64,000 bases of DNA. Source: Lunatibacter salilacus. Its GTDB lineage: Bacteria > Bacteroidota > Bacteroidia > Cytophagales > Cyclobacteriaceae. A program made the position numbers and the translations under genes. The DNA lies in the NCBI RefSeq assembly GCF_009797935.1, contig NZ_VOLC01000016.1:98127-162126 (forward strand). Reading direction: 5' to 3'. How positions within the stretch are numbered: the stretch's first letter is position 1; the number at the start of each line of letters is the position of its first letter. The notes under the pieces are model-generated. The model did no database searches, was not told where the DNA came from, and was given only the letters and a program-made list of their open reading frames with translations. Of this stretch, positions 17,936-27,119 are shown one piece after another.

Positions 17936-18149
17936 TTAGTTGGACGAAACCGGGGGCCTGTCTATGGGCATTTATGTTTTGTTTTTTGTGTGATTTTGAG
18001 GTGTGTTGTACCAGCAACCTCAATTTTGGTCTGCAAAACCGCTGACTTCCTTATGCTTTCGATGGTGTTAGGGCAGTCCTCTCCCATTAACGCCCGGATG
18101 CGTTTGATTTGGACCATGATTTCAAAGAACGTCGCTGTTTTGGGTTCTA

Positions 18150-18744
18150 TCAGGGCTCTTTGCCCTTCCCCTCCGCAAGGCCATAGATCATCTTCCCTGT
18201 TTCGCAACAGCGGCACTTGAATAGGTCCTTACCCAGTATTTCCTCCAGAATCTCATAGGTCTACAATCCCTCATAAAAGGAAATGAACCTTGCCGCTTTC
18301 AGCAGCCTGAAACAGTCTTCCATTGTGGTCTTGCTGTTCGCCGATGACATGATCCCGTAATACCTTACCTTGTAAAATCCGCTTGGAAGAACGTGTTGCA
18401 TGAACCTTCGGGTGAATTAGGCGCCCGGTAGTTCCATGATTTTGGTTTTGCGGTCCCGGTAATCCTTCCACCTGAACTTTACGGTGCCATCTTCAACGGC
18501 CAGTATCCGGCTGTTGCTGATTGCCACCCGGTTACGGCAGCTGTTGTAACTTAACCTGCTTTCGCCACAGGTGGACGCAGGTGAGGGTATGGCTACCCAT
18601 TTTTGCGGTCCTGCAGTCCAGTATGTCATTGTATGCGTTCGCTTGGTCGGCACATAGCTTTCCCGAGCCCAGGAAGTTTTCCTTTTGGGATTCCAGAATA
18701 TCGGAAAGCTCAGCGCCGCCGTTCCTGATGTTGGCCGTTTCCAT
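18150..18744 (-). pseudogene. IS91-family transposase remnant with internal deletion
   Basis: It starts with ATG at 18744, overlapping the recombinase stop (TGATG). The N-terminal zinc-binding part is recognisable (GAELSDILESQKENFLGSGK, then DILDCRTAKMGSHTLTC), followed by a frameshift and GESRLSYNSCRNR. In intact relatives the text continues HCPKCQ and then the catalytic region. Here it jumps straight to VAISNSRIL, which normally follows YLGRYTHR, so the HUH/Y2 catalytic core is deleted. The C-terminal part continues VKFRWKDYRDRKTKIMELPGA, stop, FTRRFMQHVLPSGFYKVRYYG, and ends with a CRCC zinc motif and GKGKEP at 18150. Several stops interrupt it. It cannot transpose by itself. Confidence 0.8.
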
Positions 18745-19543
18745 CACAGCCCATCCAGGGGACTTTTGATCTTCGAGGGATCGAAGTTGGTCACATGCAG
18801 GTAACCCGAGGTCGTTCTCAGGGATCTGTCCCCAAAAGTACCTGGAAGACCCTGATGTTAGTGCCCTGTTCCAGAAGTTGTGTGGCAAATGTATGCCGGA
18901 GTGTGTGGAAAGAGGCATCCTTCTTTATCCCGCTTTCCAGAAGGATCTTTTTGAACAGGTCCTGGACACCCCTTTCGCTGTATGCCTTACCGATAGTCCG
19001 CCCTTCGAAAAGATAGGTTTCGGGCCGGTAGTACCTGTAATATTCACGGAGCTTTTCCGACAGATCCTTGGACAGGAGGGTATACCGGTCCTAGTTTCCC
19101 TTGCCCCCGCGGACTTTCAACTGCATCCTGTCGCCGTCTATATCGCCAAACTTAAGGCCGGCCACCTCGCCCGGCCTCAGTCCTGAGCCGTAGGTAAGCG
19201 CAATCAGGCAATAATCTTTTCTGTTTATGATGCCGCCGAGGATATTGGATATCTCCTCTTTTGAAAAGACGTCGGGAAGTAGTTTCGGCCGTTTGATCTT
19301 TACCGGGTCCCAGTCCCTTCCGAGAACATCCGTGAAAAGAGTTTTGAAGGCACTGATAGTCTGGTTTACGCTCGAGACCGACAGGTTTTTCGTCTCGACT
19401 TTGTGGAAAAGATACTCTTTTAGCTCAGCTATGCTGATATGGTCGGGACTTTTTCCAAAATGGCTGGAAACTAACGATACATGGGAAATGTAATTCTCGG
19501 TACTTCTGGGAGAGTATTTTCTGATCTGCATCTCCTCATACAT
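18744..19543 (-). pseudogene. Tyrosine recombinase/integrase of an IS91-type element, disrupted
   Basis: The first 150 codons are open: a SAM-like N-domain (MQIRKYSPRSTENYISHV) and the start of the catalytic domain with the first catalytic Arg in LTYGSGLRPGEVAGLKF. A TAG at 19091-19093 replaces a codon after RGGKGN. The same frame goes on with DRYTLLSKDLSEKLREYYRYY, the HTLRHTFATQLLEQG catalytic box, then a one-base insertion at a GGGG run near 18833. After that shift, DRSLRTTSGYLHVTNFDPSK supplies the catalytic Tyr. Such recombinases are paired with IS91-like transposases in Bacteroidota. The product is inactive as it stands. Confidence 0.82.
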
Positions 19544-19674
19544 CTGCTGACGTAGGCTTTTTTTTCCATGATTGATAAAGTTTAATGATTATACATGGAA
19601 TAAAAATATCTATATATCTGAAAATAAGAGCATTAATTTCGAAAAAGTGAAAAACTACCGACGTAGGAGGTTTT

Positions 19675-19807
19675 GTTCAACGGTTTGCGGCTTGGCGAAG
19701 GGCGGGATTTTTAGCACTAAAGTTCATACGAAGCACAAAAGTTGAACCTTGCACAAATGTTTCTACGAAGCACGTCAGCCCGCCTTTTGCCAAACCGCTG
19801 TTAGCGG
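19675..19807 (-). repeat. attC-like hairpin downstream of the 19814 gene
   Basis: Two 20-nt arms (19687-19706 and 19778-19797) pair at 17 of 20 positions (GCGGCTTGGCGAAGGGCGGG against GCGGTTTGGCAAAAGGCGGG). The outer edges are GTTCAAC and GTTAGCGG. On the minus strand the far edge reads GTTGAAC, fitting the GTTRRRY core of integron attC sites; the near edge reads CGCTAAC, close to RYYYAAC. The loop of about 70 nt holds two TACGAAGCAC words. It lies right after the stop of the minus-strand gene, as an attC does in a cassette. Confidence 0.5.
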
Positions 19808-19813
19808 AAGTTT

Positions 19814-20554
19814 TTAATTCCACGGATTTTTATGTTTAATTATTTCTGTCAATTCGTTTCCTATTCTCGTAACAAGTTCTTCACCTGCAAATGTTATTGT
19901 TCCTTCGTGGGAAATATAAATTAACCAACTTGTTTTGAAGTCGCAATAAGCGGATTCAATCCAATCAATGTCAAACGTTGAAGTCTCAACTTCGTAGTTT
20001 ATATTTTCTTCTGAAAGTAGATATATTCTGTCCCCTGAAATTAATTTTAATATGCTAACTATTTTCTGAACGTCTTCAGGTTTGAATAAATCGTCTTCAA
20101 AATGGATTGTCTGAATCTTGTTTTGAGTTTTAGAAAGTGGTTCCCAATAATAGTTTTCGTCTTTCCAAGAGCCAAAATCAAAATTGTCTTTTAATAATTT
20201 TTCAAGGCTTTTAGATTCTTCATCTTTTAATCTTCTTTCGAATGAAATCGGCAAAACACTTGAAAGTTCATTTACATTTAGTTCAGTTACAAACTTTATA
20301 AAGTCGTTTTTAATTCTGTTAACCATTTTCAAATGTCCAACCTTGTCAAAAACTTTGGTTCGTTCGTTAAACTCTGACAAACAAGTTGTCAATATTTCGT
20401 CTTTAATTGTGTCAAACCCGTTCTTTCGTCCAACAAAATAGTCAATGCCGTTTTTTAGTCCGTTCACCATATTTTGGTGCGTGCTATAACCGTCCGAATA
20501 AAGATTCAGAATATACTCTTTTGTCTTGGTTACTATTTTTTCGGTGTCGGTCAT
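19814..20554 (-). CDS. Hypothetical protein carried in a cassette-like unit
   Basis: 246 residues, soluble, acidic, with no family recognised. The N-terminal half is helical (LNLYSDGYSTHQNMVNGLKNGIDYFVGRK). The C-terminal half appears mixed alpha/beta (IYLLSEENINYEVETSTFDIDWIESAYCDFKTSWLIYISHEGTITFAG). Its ATG follows only 7 bases after CGTTAGCGGAA, and an attC-like hairpin follows its stop. That one-gene, short-leader layout is typical of integron gene cassettes. It is AT-richer than the neighbouring IS91 remnant, suggesting a separate origin. Function unknown. Confidence 0.72.
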   Translation of the reverse strand: MTDTEKIVTKTKEYILNLYSDGYSTHQNMVNGLKNGIDYFVGRKNGFDTIKDEILTTCLSEFNERTKVFDKVGHLKMVNRIKNDFIKFVTELNVNELSSVLPISFERRLKDEESKSLEKLLKDNFDFGSWKDENYYWEPLSKTQNKIQTIHFEDDLFKPEDVQKIVSILKLISGDRIYLLSEENINYEVETSTFDIDWIESAYCDFKTSWLIYISHEGTITFAGEELVTRIGNELTEIIKHKNPWN

Positions 20555-20570
20555 AAAATTTCCGCTAACG

Positions 20571-20642
20571 TAAAGAGTTTTAAACGCAATCTAGCCAAAA
20601 AAAAATTACTATTTGAGGTGGAGCTCCCTAGATTGCGGTTAA
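20571..20642. repeat. 72-bp hairpin repeat, copy 2
   Basis: Direct copy of 17863-17935, with the same CGCAATCTAG/CTAGATTGCG stem and a loop differing at about 8 positions. It starts at the last base of CGCTAACG, the presumed cassette boundary. Confidence 0.8.
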
Positions 20643-20844
20643 TCGTTTATATCCGCACTTTTCCCCACTCTAAGTTCGGATTATCTCCTAATTTTGTTCA
20701 CTTGCAGCACTTTTAGTTCCAACTATATTTTAAACCCGTTCCAGTTAACAATAAAACCCAATAACTTCAAATCAGGCCCAAAAGAATCACCACCCCCTGA
20801 AACTACCTTGCTCGTTTTTAAAGATAGGGTTTTCTTTTTCCGGA

Positions 20845-20870
20845 AAAAATACCCTTATCGGGGTATTTTT
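20845..20870. terminator. Bidirectional intrinsic terminator
   Basis: AAAAATACCC-TTATCG-GGGTATTTTT, a 10-bp stem flanked by A and T runs, so it can work on both strands. It lies about 220 bases after the permease stop on the minus strand. The remainder of 20643-21089 shows no gene. Confidence 0.65.
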
Positions 20871-21089
20871 AATTCCGTTTCCTCTTTTAGTATCAGAATT
20901 TATATGAATATCCTAATACTATTCTGTTTGCAATAGAAAAAGGATTGTTTAAAACGGGTTTGTTTTTATTGGTAATGGAGCCTTTTAGCAAAAAATTCTT
21001 GGGATGTCCCAGATCATAACGAGATTTTGTTGCTTTACGGAAACCTTAAAAAAATTTCGCAAAAGGAACCAATACCTGTATGCAAACCC

Positions 21090-23750
21090 CTACTCACTCT
21101 TAAGCACCACTGCCGGATTAGCCCTGGCTGCTTTTATGGTCTGGGAACCAATCATCATACATGCGATAACCATTACAGCCAACAAACCGACAAGAAGCTC
21201 TGTCAACTGTACGGGGGTGTGGTAAGGGAAATTATTAAGTATGGTATTCTCGAAAGTGAAGTATGTAACCGGTAAGGCAATACCTGCTGAAATCAGCAGC
21301 AATAAAAGAAAATCCCTGCTTAACAGATAAACCAAGTTCCCCGAATTGGCGCCCATAACTTTCCGGATGCTGATCTCTCTTAGTCTGGACTCTGTGGTAA
21401 ATACTACCATCCCAAACAATCCCATCGAAGCAATGGAAATAGCCAAGAAAGAAAGGAACCCGATAAGCTTAATGACAATGGAAAACTCGCTATAGGCTTC
21501 TTCTATCGCTTCCTCATAGAACTTGGCCTTGAAGGGATGCACCCGGTCAATCTTCTTCCAGGCGGATTCTATCTTGGCCATGGTAGCGGGCATATCGTTG
21601 CTCTGAATTTTGGCATTTACGGTAGCCGGCACCTCGGGTGTCCAATACATAAAAGCCACCGGCTCAATAAGGTTGTCAAGCTTTCCATAGTGAAAGTCAC
21701 TGATTACCCCCACAATGGTCATCACCCGCCCGTTCCCGTGAGCATTGCTGAATATGATCTCTTTTCCGATGGCTTGCTCGGGGTCGTTGTTTGCGATGTC
21801 AAATCTCTTTAATACCTGCTGGTTTACAATCACCTCACTGACAGCTTTGGCCTCGGTGGGTCGGGTAATAAAGTTCCCCCCGGCAATAAAGGCATAGTCG
21901 TGCAAAGCGAGGTAGTTTTCGTCGACTTCATTTGTCATGACTAACACAGAGTCCAGTGGATTACTGTATTTCATAAATCCACCCCAGGCATTTCCAACAT
22001 TGGTAACAATTGTCGACCGCGACAGTCCGCTTACTTCCGGGAGTTCCCCTAACTCCTTAATAAACAGATCGGGATTATTTCCCTGCATATCTATATTGAG
22101 GATGTTCTCCGTGTTGAATCCCAAGTCGAATGCGAGTATGCTTTTATACTGCACATAACCAACGGCGGTAGTCGTGATAAAAATCAGTGTAAGTGTATAT
22201 TGAACGATGACCAGCCCCCGTCTAAACGAAACCTTTTTAAAAATTTTAAGCGGGGATGAATTCTTGAGCGCATCAATTACATTGACTTTGGAAAAGAATA
22301 TTGCGGGCATAAAGCCGGCTATAATGCCCACGGATATTGAAAATAGTATAAAATAAAAAATAACCACCGGAGTAAGCTTCAGCTTTACCAACTGCTGAAG
22401 TTCCGGAGCCATATATATTAGCTGAGGCCGCAAAACAAGAAATAATAGGAACGAGATAAGTAGGGCGGCTAGGGAGATCATGACCGCCTCTGTGAGAAAC
22501 TGTTGCCAAACCTGGTTCTTGTTGGCTCCGATGGCCTTGCGAAGTCCGATTTCCTTAAAGCGGCGCATGGACCGAGCCATGGATAAATTGGTATAATTGA
22601 AGCAGGCTGATAAAATGACAATGAGTGCCAAGCCCCCAAATGCCCAAAGCAATTTTGGTGGGATGTTAGGTGACATCATGTGTAACCCCTCGGAACGGTG
22701 GAGTTTCTCACCCACTACCACATCATGTAAAGGAATAAGATTAAGATGGACTGCGGTATGTTCCAGTCCGAGATTTTCGTTCTCGGCAATTGCGTTAAGC
22801 TGGGACTGTATGGAAACCATGTCAGCATTTTCTTGGAACAGGACATATACATAATTTTGCCACATAGCTGTCCATTCCTCGAAATCCGCAGCGGCTTCAC
22901 TGTTTCGCTCCAACGTGGACAAAGAAACCAGTGCTTCGAAAGTTAGGTGCGAAAAGAAGGGAACATCCTTTATTACACCTGTCACCAAGTATTCGGAAGA
23001 ATTAATTCGAATGGCTTTACCCAACGCAGGTTCGTAGCCAAAAAGCTTTGTGGCTGCGAGTTCGGTCAGCACGATGGAGTAAGGATCCCGCAGGGCAGTG
23101 TGGGGATTTCCTTCCAACATCGGAAACGTAAAGACGTTGAGCAGGGAAGGCTCCGCCCAAAAGCCCCTGACTGGCAGAATATGATCTCCTACCTCCGCAT
23201 CTGCGGCAAAGCCATCCCGCAAAACGGCTACTTCTTCTACTCCGGACACATTTTCCCGGATCAACCTGCCGGTTTTGATGGATGCGGAGGGGAATTTCCT
23301 GCTTCCGTCAGCGGTTGTGGTTTGAATGCTATTAACACGGTAAATACGCTCCCCGTCCTCATGAAACCGGTCATATGAATGAAGATCGAAAACAAACGCT
23401 ATCAGCAGCAAACCTACAGACATACTGATGGCAAGACCCGCAATATTGATAAGGGAAAACAATTTGTTACGCATTAGATTGCGACCAGATGTTTTAATAT
23501 AGCTTCCAATCATGATATGGTTTATGATATGGTTTAGAAAATGTGGCGTTCCTACAGTATAACTTCTCAAAAACTTAATAGCATCAATAATATAAATTAC
23601 CTTCGCCCTACGCGGCCCGAGGGTATGCACATTCCGGTAAAAGTATTCGTTTAAGTCACCAATAAGGTCCTCCGACAGACTGGGTTTACAGTACCAGGAT
23701 ATAAACTTTTGTGCCCACCGGGGAGGCTGGTTTTGATTTTGAGGGTTCAT
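21090..23750 (-). CDS. ABC transporter permease, FtsX/MacB type, with prefix domain
   Basis: 886 residues. Residues 1-80 form the 'permease prefix' domain found in Bacteroidota (PPRWAQKFISWYCKPSLSEDLIGDLNEYFYRNV). Then come two MacB-like periplasmic core regions and two FtsX domains: a first membrane helix near LMRNKLFSLINIAGLAISMSVG, a block with RSMRRFKEIGLRKAIGANKNQVWQQFLTEA, and a C-terminal block with ESRLREISIRKVMGANSGNLVYLLSRDFL. These permeases work with a MacB-type ATPase and often export peptides or drugs or respond to envelope stress. No ATPase is adjacent. It begins one base after the PadR stop, so the two are co-transcribed. Confidence 0.9.
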   Translation of the reverse strand: MNPQNQNQPPRWAQKFISWYCKPSLSEDLIGDLNEYFYRNVHTLGPRRAKVIYIIDAIKFLRSYTVGTPHFLNHIINHIMIGSYIKTSGRNLMRNKLFSLINIAGLAISMSVGLLLIAFVFDLHSYDRFHEDGERIYRVNSIQTTTADGSRKFPSASIKTGRLIRENVSGVEEVAVLRDGFAADAEVGDHILPVRGFWAEPSLLNVFTFPMLEGNPHTALRDPYSIVLTELAATKLFGYEPALGKAIRINSSEYLVTGVIKDVPFFSHLTFEALVSLSTLERNSEAAADFEEWTAMWQNYVYVLFQENADMVSIQSQLNAIAENENLGLEHTAVHLNLIPLHDVVVGEKLHRSEGLHMMSPNIPPKLLWAFGGLALIVILSACFNYTNLSMARSMRRFKEIGLRKAIGANKNQVWQQFLTEAVMISLAALLISFLLFLVLRPQLIYMAPELQQLVKLKLTPVVIFYFILFSISVGIIAGFMPAIFFSKVNVIDALKNSSPLKIFKKVSFRRGLVIVQYTLTLIFITTTAVGYVQYKSILAFDLGFNTENILNIDMQGNNPDLFIKELGELPEVSGLSRSTIVTNVGNAWGGFMKYSNPLDSVLVMTNEVDENYLALHDYAFIAGGNFITRPTEAKAVSEVIVNQQVLKRFDIANNDPEQAIGKEIIFSNAHGNGRVMTIVGVISDFHYGKLDNLIEPVAFMYWTPEVPATVNAKIQSNDMPATMAKIESAWKKIDRVHPFKAKFYEEAIEEAYSEFSIVIKLIGFLSFLAISIASMGLFGMVVFTTESRLREISIRKVMGANSGNLVYLLSRDFLLLLLISAGIALPVTYFTFENTILNNFPYHTPVQLTELLVGLLAVMVIACMMIGSQTIKAARANPAVVLKSE

Positions 23751-23751
23751 G

Positions 23752-24084
23752 CTATATGTTTTTCCAAGTAAGGGTCGGTATTCTTTCCCACAACTGGTCC
23801 CGGACCGATTTTGTATTTACCAATGCCTCTTTTGCCGATATGGTGAGCTGATAGAAACGTTTGCGTTTGCCACCCCGCATTTTTGTTGCTTCCCCCAGGT
23901 GACTGTCAAGAAGTCCCTTCTCTTCAAGCCGGTTAAGCACCGCGTGTACTACTCCCAATTTGACAGTACGGCCTGTTTGGCTGGAGAGCTCATCGCATAT
24001 GGCTACACTGTATGCCTCATCCAGCAAGGCAGCGACGGTGAGCAACACAAGTTCTTCAAATTCCCCGATATTTGTCCCCTTCAT
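23752..24084 (-). CDS. PadR-family transcriptional regulator
   Basis: 110 residues with the winged-helix PadR fold: MKGTNIGEFEELVLLTVAALLDEAYSVAICDELSSQTGRTVKLGVVHAVLNRLEEKGLL, then the basic wing MRGGKRKRFYQLT. This is the short form lacking a large C-terminal dimer domain. It lies immediately ahead of the prefix-domain permease, a recurrent pairing in Bacteroidota, and most likely represses the operon until an effector binds. Confidence 0.9.
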   Translation of the reverse strand: MKGTNIGEFEELVLLTVAALLDEAYSVAICDELSSQTGRTVKLGVVHAVLNRLEEKGLLDSHLGEATKMRGGKRKRFYQLTISAKEALVNTKSVRDQLWERIPTLTWKNI

Positions 24085-24203
24085 GTAATCATTTTTATTC
24101 CTTAAATGTATGTAAAATAATTTTATTATACATACAAAGCAGTATTAAATCCCAATGAAAACTCAACAATAGATCCATTTCACTTAAATTGCCCTCAAAT
24201 AAT

Positions 24204-24271
24204 GTTTCCTTCAAAGTCAATTTTCGAATAGAACCACAAAAAACACGGAGGTAACACGGAGGACACTGAGA
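24204..24271. repeat. Intergenic 'ACCACAAA...ACACGGAGG' repeat, copy 1
   Basis: TTCCTTCAAAGTCAATTTTCGAATAGAACCACAAA and ACACGGAGGTAACACGGAGGACAC match the block at 35350-35418, here given in two pieces with an intervening short A-run. Within a gap of about 350 bases (24085-24431) it is the only structure seen, apart from the presumed promoters of the divergent PadR and response-regulator genes. Confidence 0.65.
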
Positions 24272-24431
24272 ATTTTAAAAAAAAACTTTGAAGGAAGAAA
24301 ATTGAAACCAATTTTGTTTTTTTTTGCATTATAAGAATCTATTTATCAGTAAAGAATACCGATATCGATTAAAAATATGGTAAACTTCGAAACTTTTATC
24401 TAAATTACAGCCCAAGATCAACGTCCAAATT

Positions 24432-25007
24432 ATGTACATAAGCACTATAAATTTCCAGATGAAAGACGGAAAAGCACATCAAAATCAGAATGAAATTACA
24501 AATAAATTGGACGATGGCCGTATTGCAAATAAATTAAGTGCTTCGTTTGATGAGTCAGAGGAGAAAACCGAGGGCACATTTATCGTTTTAGCTGATGACG
24601 ATGCCGATGACAGAGACCTATTTTCCGAAGCTGTGGCAAATAGCGGTACGAAAGTAAAGATGGAAACTGCCCGTGACGGCGTGGAGTTGATCGAACTGTT
24701 AAAATCCAAAAATAAACTGCCGGACCTAATCTTTCTGGACCTGAACATGCCTAATAAAAATGGGAGAGATTGTCTTATTGAAATCAGAAAATCAGCCGAA
24801 CTAAGACATATTCCTGTAGTCATATATTCGACGTCTTCTTCCCGGATTGATATTGATTTCACCTATGAGAATGGAGCGAATTTATTTGTTAGTAAACCCT
24901 CCTCTTTCCGGGAATTGGTTCAGATTGCCAAAACAGTATTGGCGTTGGATTGGAAGAAGTATCAACCGAAGTCAAACAAAGATCAATATGTTTTTTCGTT
25001 AAAATAA
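24432..25007 (+). CDS. Single-domain response regulator (CheY-like)
   Basis: The receiver domain begins near residue 50 (GTFIVLADDDADDRDLFSEAV) with the acidic pair, then the phosphoacceptor Asp in DLIFLDLNMPNKNG, then a Ser/Thr switch in VVIYSTSSS and the Lys in LFVSKPSS. There is no output domain. The first 45 residues look unstructured, and the true start may be the second Met, ten codons in. It is followed 7 bases later by a histidine kinase, so the two form a signalling pair, as in Bacteroidota phytochrome-like and PAS kinase systems. Confidence 0.85.
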   Translation: MYISTINFQMKDGKAHQNQNEITNKLDDGRIANKLSASFDESEEKTEGTFIVLADDDADDRDLFSEAVANSGTKVKMETARDGVELIELLKSKNKLPDLIFLDLNMPNKNGRDCLIEIRKSAELRHIPVVIYSTSSSRIDIDFTYENGANLFVSKPSSFRELVQIAKTVLALDWKKYQPKSNKDQYVFSLK

Positions 25008-25014
25008 TTTTGCG

Positions 25015-27060
25015 ATGCTTGTAGTTAATAAGGTAATACTTGAAAACGAAGTAATATTAGAGCATTTTCCTGCCTTTGCTAAATTTATACTGGATAATCA
25101 TTTGGAGGAATTTACAAGCTTTCAGATTCAGTATTCACGAGAAGAAAACCTACCCCTTTTAAAATTTTTCCAGGGATTTACGGAAGAAGAATTTTTTGAG
25201 CGAGCCATGGATTCATCCCGCATATTACTGGAGGCATTTGCGCAAAATTCTTTGAGGAAATATATTAATGATAGTTCCCAAAATTACCGGGAGAACCTTA
25301 TTCCATTGTTCCAAAAGGATGATGTTTTGGCAGAAGACATTACGCTGGTTTCATTGGTCAGAAGAAAAACTTTTAGAAAGTTTCTCTATTATTATACTTC
25401 TGACATCCTAGTATTCGGCAATATTATGGAGGAGTTGGACAGGTTTGTAGCGTTGTCGGAAATGTCCTCATTCAATGTTTTCATCAAAATACAGGAAGAA
25501 AAGACCAGTCAGATGAACAGGGAACTGCGTCAAAAAAATGAGGACTTACTGGAGGCAGAAGAAATAGGGGGAGTGGGAAGTTTTTTGTGGGATTTAAGAA
25601 CGCAGGAATCTACTTTTACCCCGATGGTAAAAAAGGTTTTTGATTTAACCGAATCAGTACCCTTTAGCCGTTTCCTCGAAAATTTAAATCAGAAGGATAG
25701 AAAAAAAGTGACGGAAGCGATCCGGAAAGCTTATAATACGGATGGTCTTTACGATTGTGAATTTTCTTATATTTCCAACGGCCAGGAGAAAAGGGTTTGG
25801 TCAAAGGGCAAAGTTCAATTTGACAAGGATGGTTGCCCTGAAAAAATGAAGGGGACAGTAATGGACATTTCAAAAAGTTATTTATTGCTTCAGCAACTCA
25901 AGGAAAGTGAAGCGACTAACAAACAAATTCAGGCCATTACCCATTTAGGAAACTGGTCTTGGGACATTAATGCCGATCACGTATTTTGGTCTGATGAAAT
26001 GTACCGAATTTACGGCTTGGTTCCTCAAAGTGAAAAGATTACCCTTGAACGTTTTTTGTCATTTATCCATCCCGAAGATAAAGAACAAAGACTCCAAAAA
26101 ATACAAAAAGCCATCGAAACTGGCATTACAGAGGATTATGTGATTCGGGTTCTGACCCAAGACGGTAAATTGAAAATATTAAGAGGTAAAGGGGATGTCC
26201 GCTTTGATGCAAATCAAAAACCTATACAACTCATTGGATCCTGTCAGGATATCACCAAGGAACACAATCTGATTAACGAGATACAACAAAAAGAAAATCA
26301 CTTGGCCAAAAAGAATGCGGAACTGGAAATTATCAACCATGAGTTAAATTCATTTAACCAGGTAACCAGCCACGATTTAAAGGAGCCGCTGCGTAAGATT
26401 GAGATATTCGCCAACCGGATCGAAGAAAAAAACGGAACGCAATTACCAGAGGATACCATTGAATATTTAAGTAAAATAAAGAGCTCCATAAGTCGAATGA
26501 AATGCCTGATCGAAGACCTTTTAAACTTCTCCCAGACTACAGTTGCTTTTCATGATTTCGAAAGCGTCAACGTCAATCTAATTTTAGACGAAGTACTAAG
26601 CGAATTGGTAGTTCCCATTGAAGAAAAAAACGCTAAGATTTCTATTGGAAAAATGCCTGAAATTTGGGGTATCTCATTTCAATTAAAGCAATTATTTTCC
26701 AATTTGCTAAGCAATGCCTTCAAATATTCAAATAAAAATACAAATACAGAGATAGAGATTTCCTACCAACTAACAGAAAGCGAACAGATTACCTTTTTTG
26801 ATCCCATGGCCGGGTATTCTTATCATCAAATTACCATAAGGGACAATGGGATTGGATTTGATCAGCAATTTGCCGATAAAATTTTTGGAATGTTTCAAAG
26901 ACTCCATGCAAAGGAGGAATATTCCGGAAATGGTATAGGATTGGCTATCTGCAAGAAAATAATGCAAGGCCATGGGGGGGATATCTATGCGGAAGGGATT
27001 CCAGGTGAGGGTGCTTCGTTTTTTCTTTATTTTCCAAAAAATTCTTTTGGTGAAAGTTAA
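25015..27060 (+). CDS. PAS-domain sensor histidine kinase
   Basis: 681 residues, no membrane segment, so it senses a cytoplasmic signal. Residues 1-160 form an unnamed helical N-domain, possibly a globin/RsbR-like sensor fold (FAKFILDNHLEEFTSFQI...). Two PAS domains follow (EIGGVGSFLWDLRTQESTFTP and THLGNWSWDINADHVFWSDEMYRIYG), then a HisKA helix with the phosphoacceptor His in SHDLKEPLRK. The ATPase has N box LLSNAFKYS, G1 IRDNGIGFD, and G2 GNGIGLAICKKI. It probably phosphorylates the receiver encoded just upstream. Confidence 0.9.
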   Translation: MLVVNKVILENEVILEHFPAFAKFILDNHLEEFTSFQIQYSREENLPLLKFFQGFTEEEFFERAMDSSRILLEAFAQNSLRKYINDSSQNYRENLIPLFQKDDVLAEDITLVSLVRRKTFRKFLYYYTSDILVFGNIMEELDRFVALSEMSSFNVFIKIQEEKTSQMNRELRQKNEDLLEAEEIGGVGSFLWDLRTQESTFTPMVKKVFDLTESVPFSRFLENLNQKDRKKVTEAIRKAYNTDGLYDCEFSYISNGQEKRVWSKGKVQFDKDGCPEKMKGTVMDISKSYLLLQQLKESEATNKQIQAITHLGNWSWDINADHVFWSDEMYRIYGLVPQSEKITLERFLSFIHPEDKEQRLQKIQKAIETGITEDYVIRVLTQDGKLKILRGKGDVRFDANQKPIQLIGSCQDITKEHNLINEIQQKENHLAKKNAELEIINHELNSFNQVTSHDLKEPLRKIEIFANRIEEKNGTQLPEDTIEYLSKIKSSISRMKCLIEDLLNFSQTTVAFHDFESVNVNLILDEVLSELVVPIEEKNAKISIGKMPEIWGISFQLKQLFSNLLSNAFKYSNKNTNTEIEISYQLTESEQITFFDPMAGYSYHQITIRDNGIGFDQQFADKIFGMFQRLHAKEEYSGNGIGLAICKKIMQGHGGDIYAEGIPGEGASFFLYFPKNSFGES

Positions 27061-27119
27061 TTGGAATAGTGTCGCAAACTGACTTTACCTTTTAAAAATT
27101 CACTTTAAAACGCATACAA

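Noticed and set aside
17962..18216. 84-codon minus-strand frame beyond the transposase
   Set aside because: Its first part reads the zinc-motif end of the IS91 transposase in a wrong frame; the rest is the element's non-coding tail.
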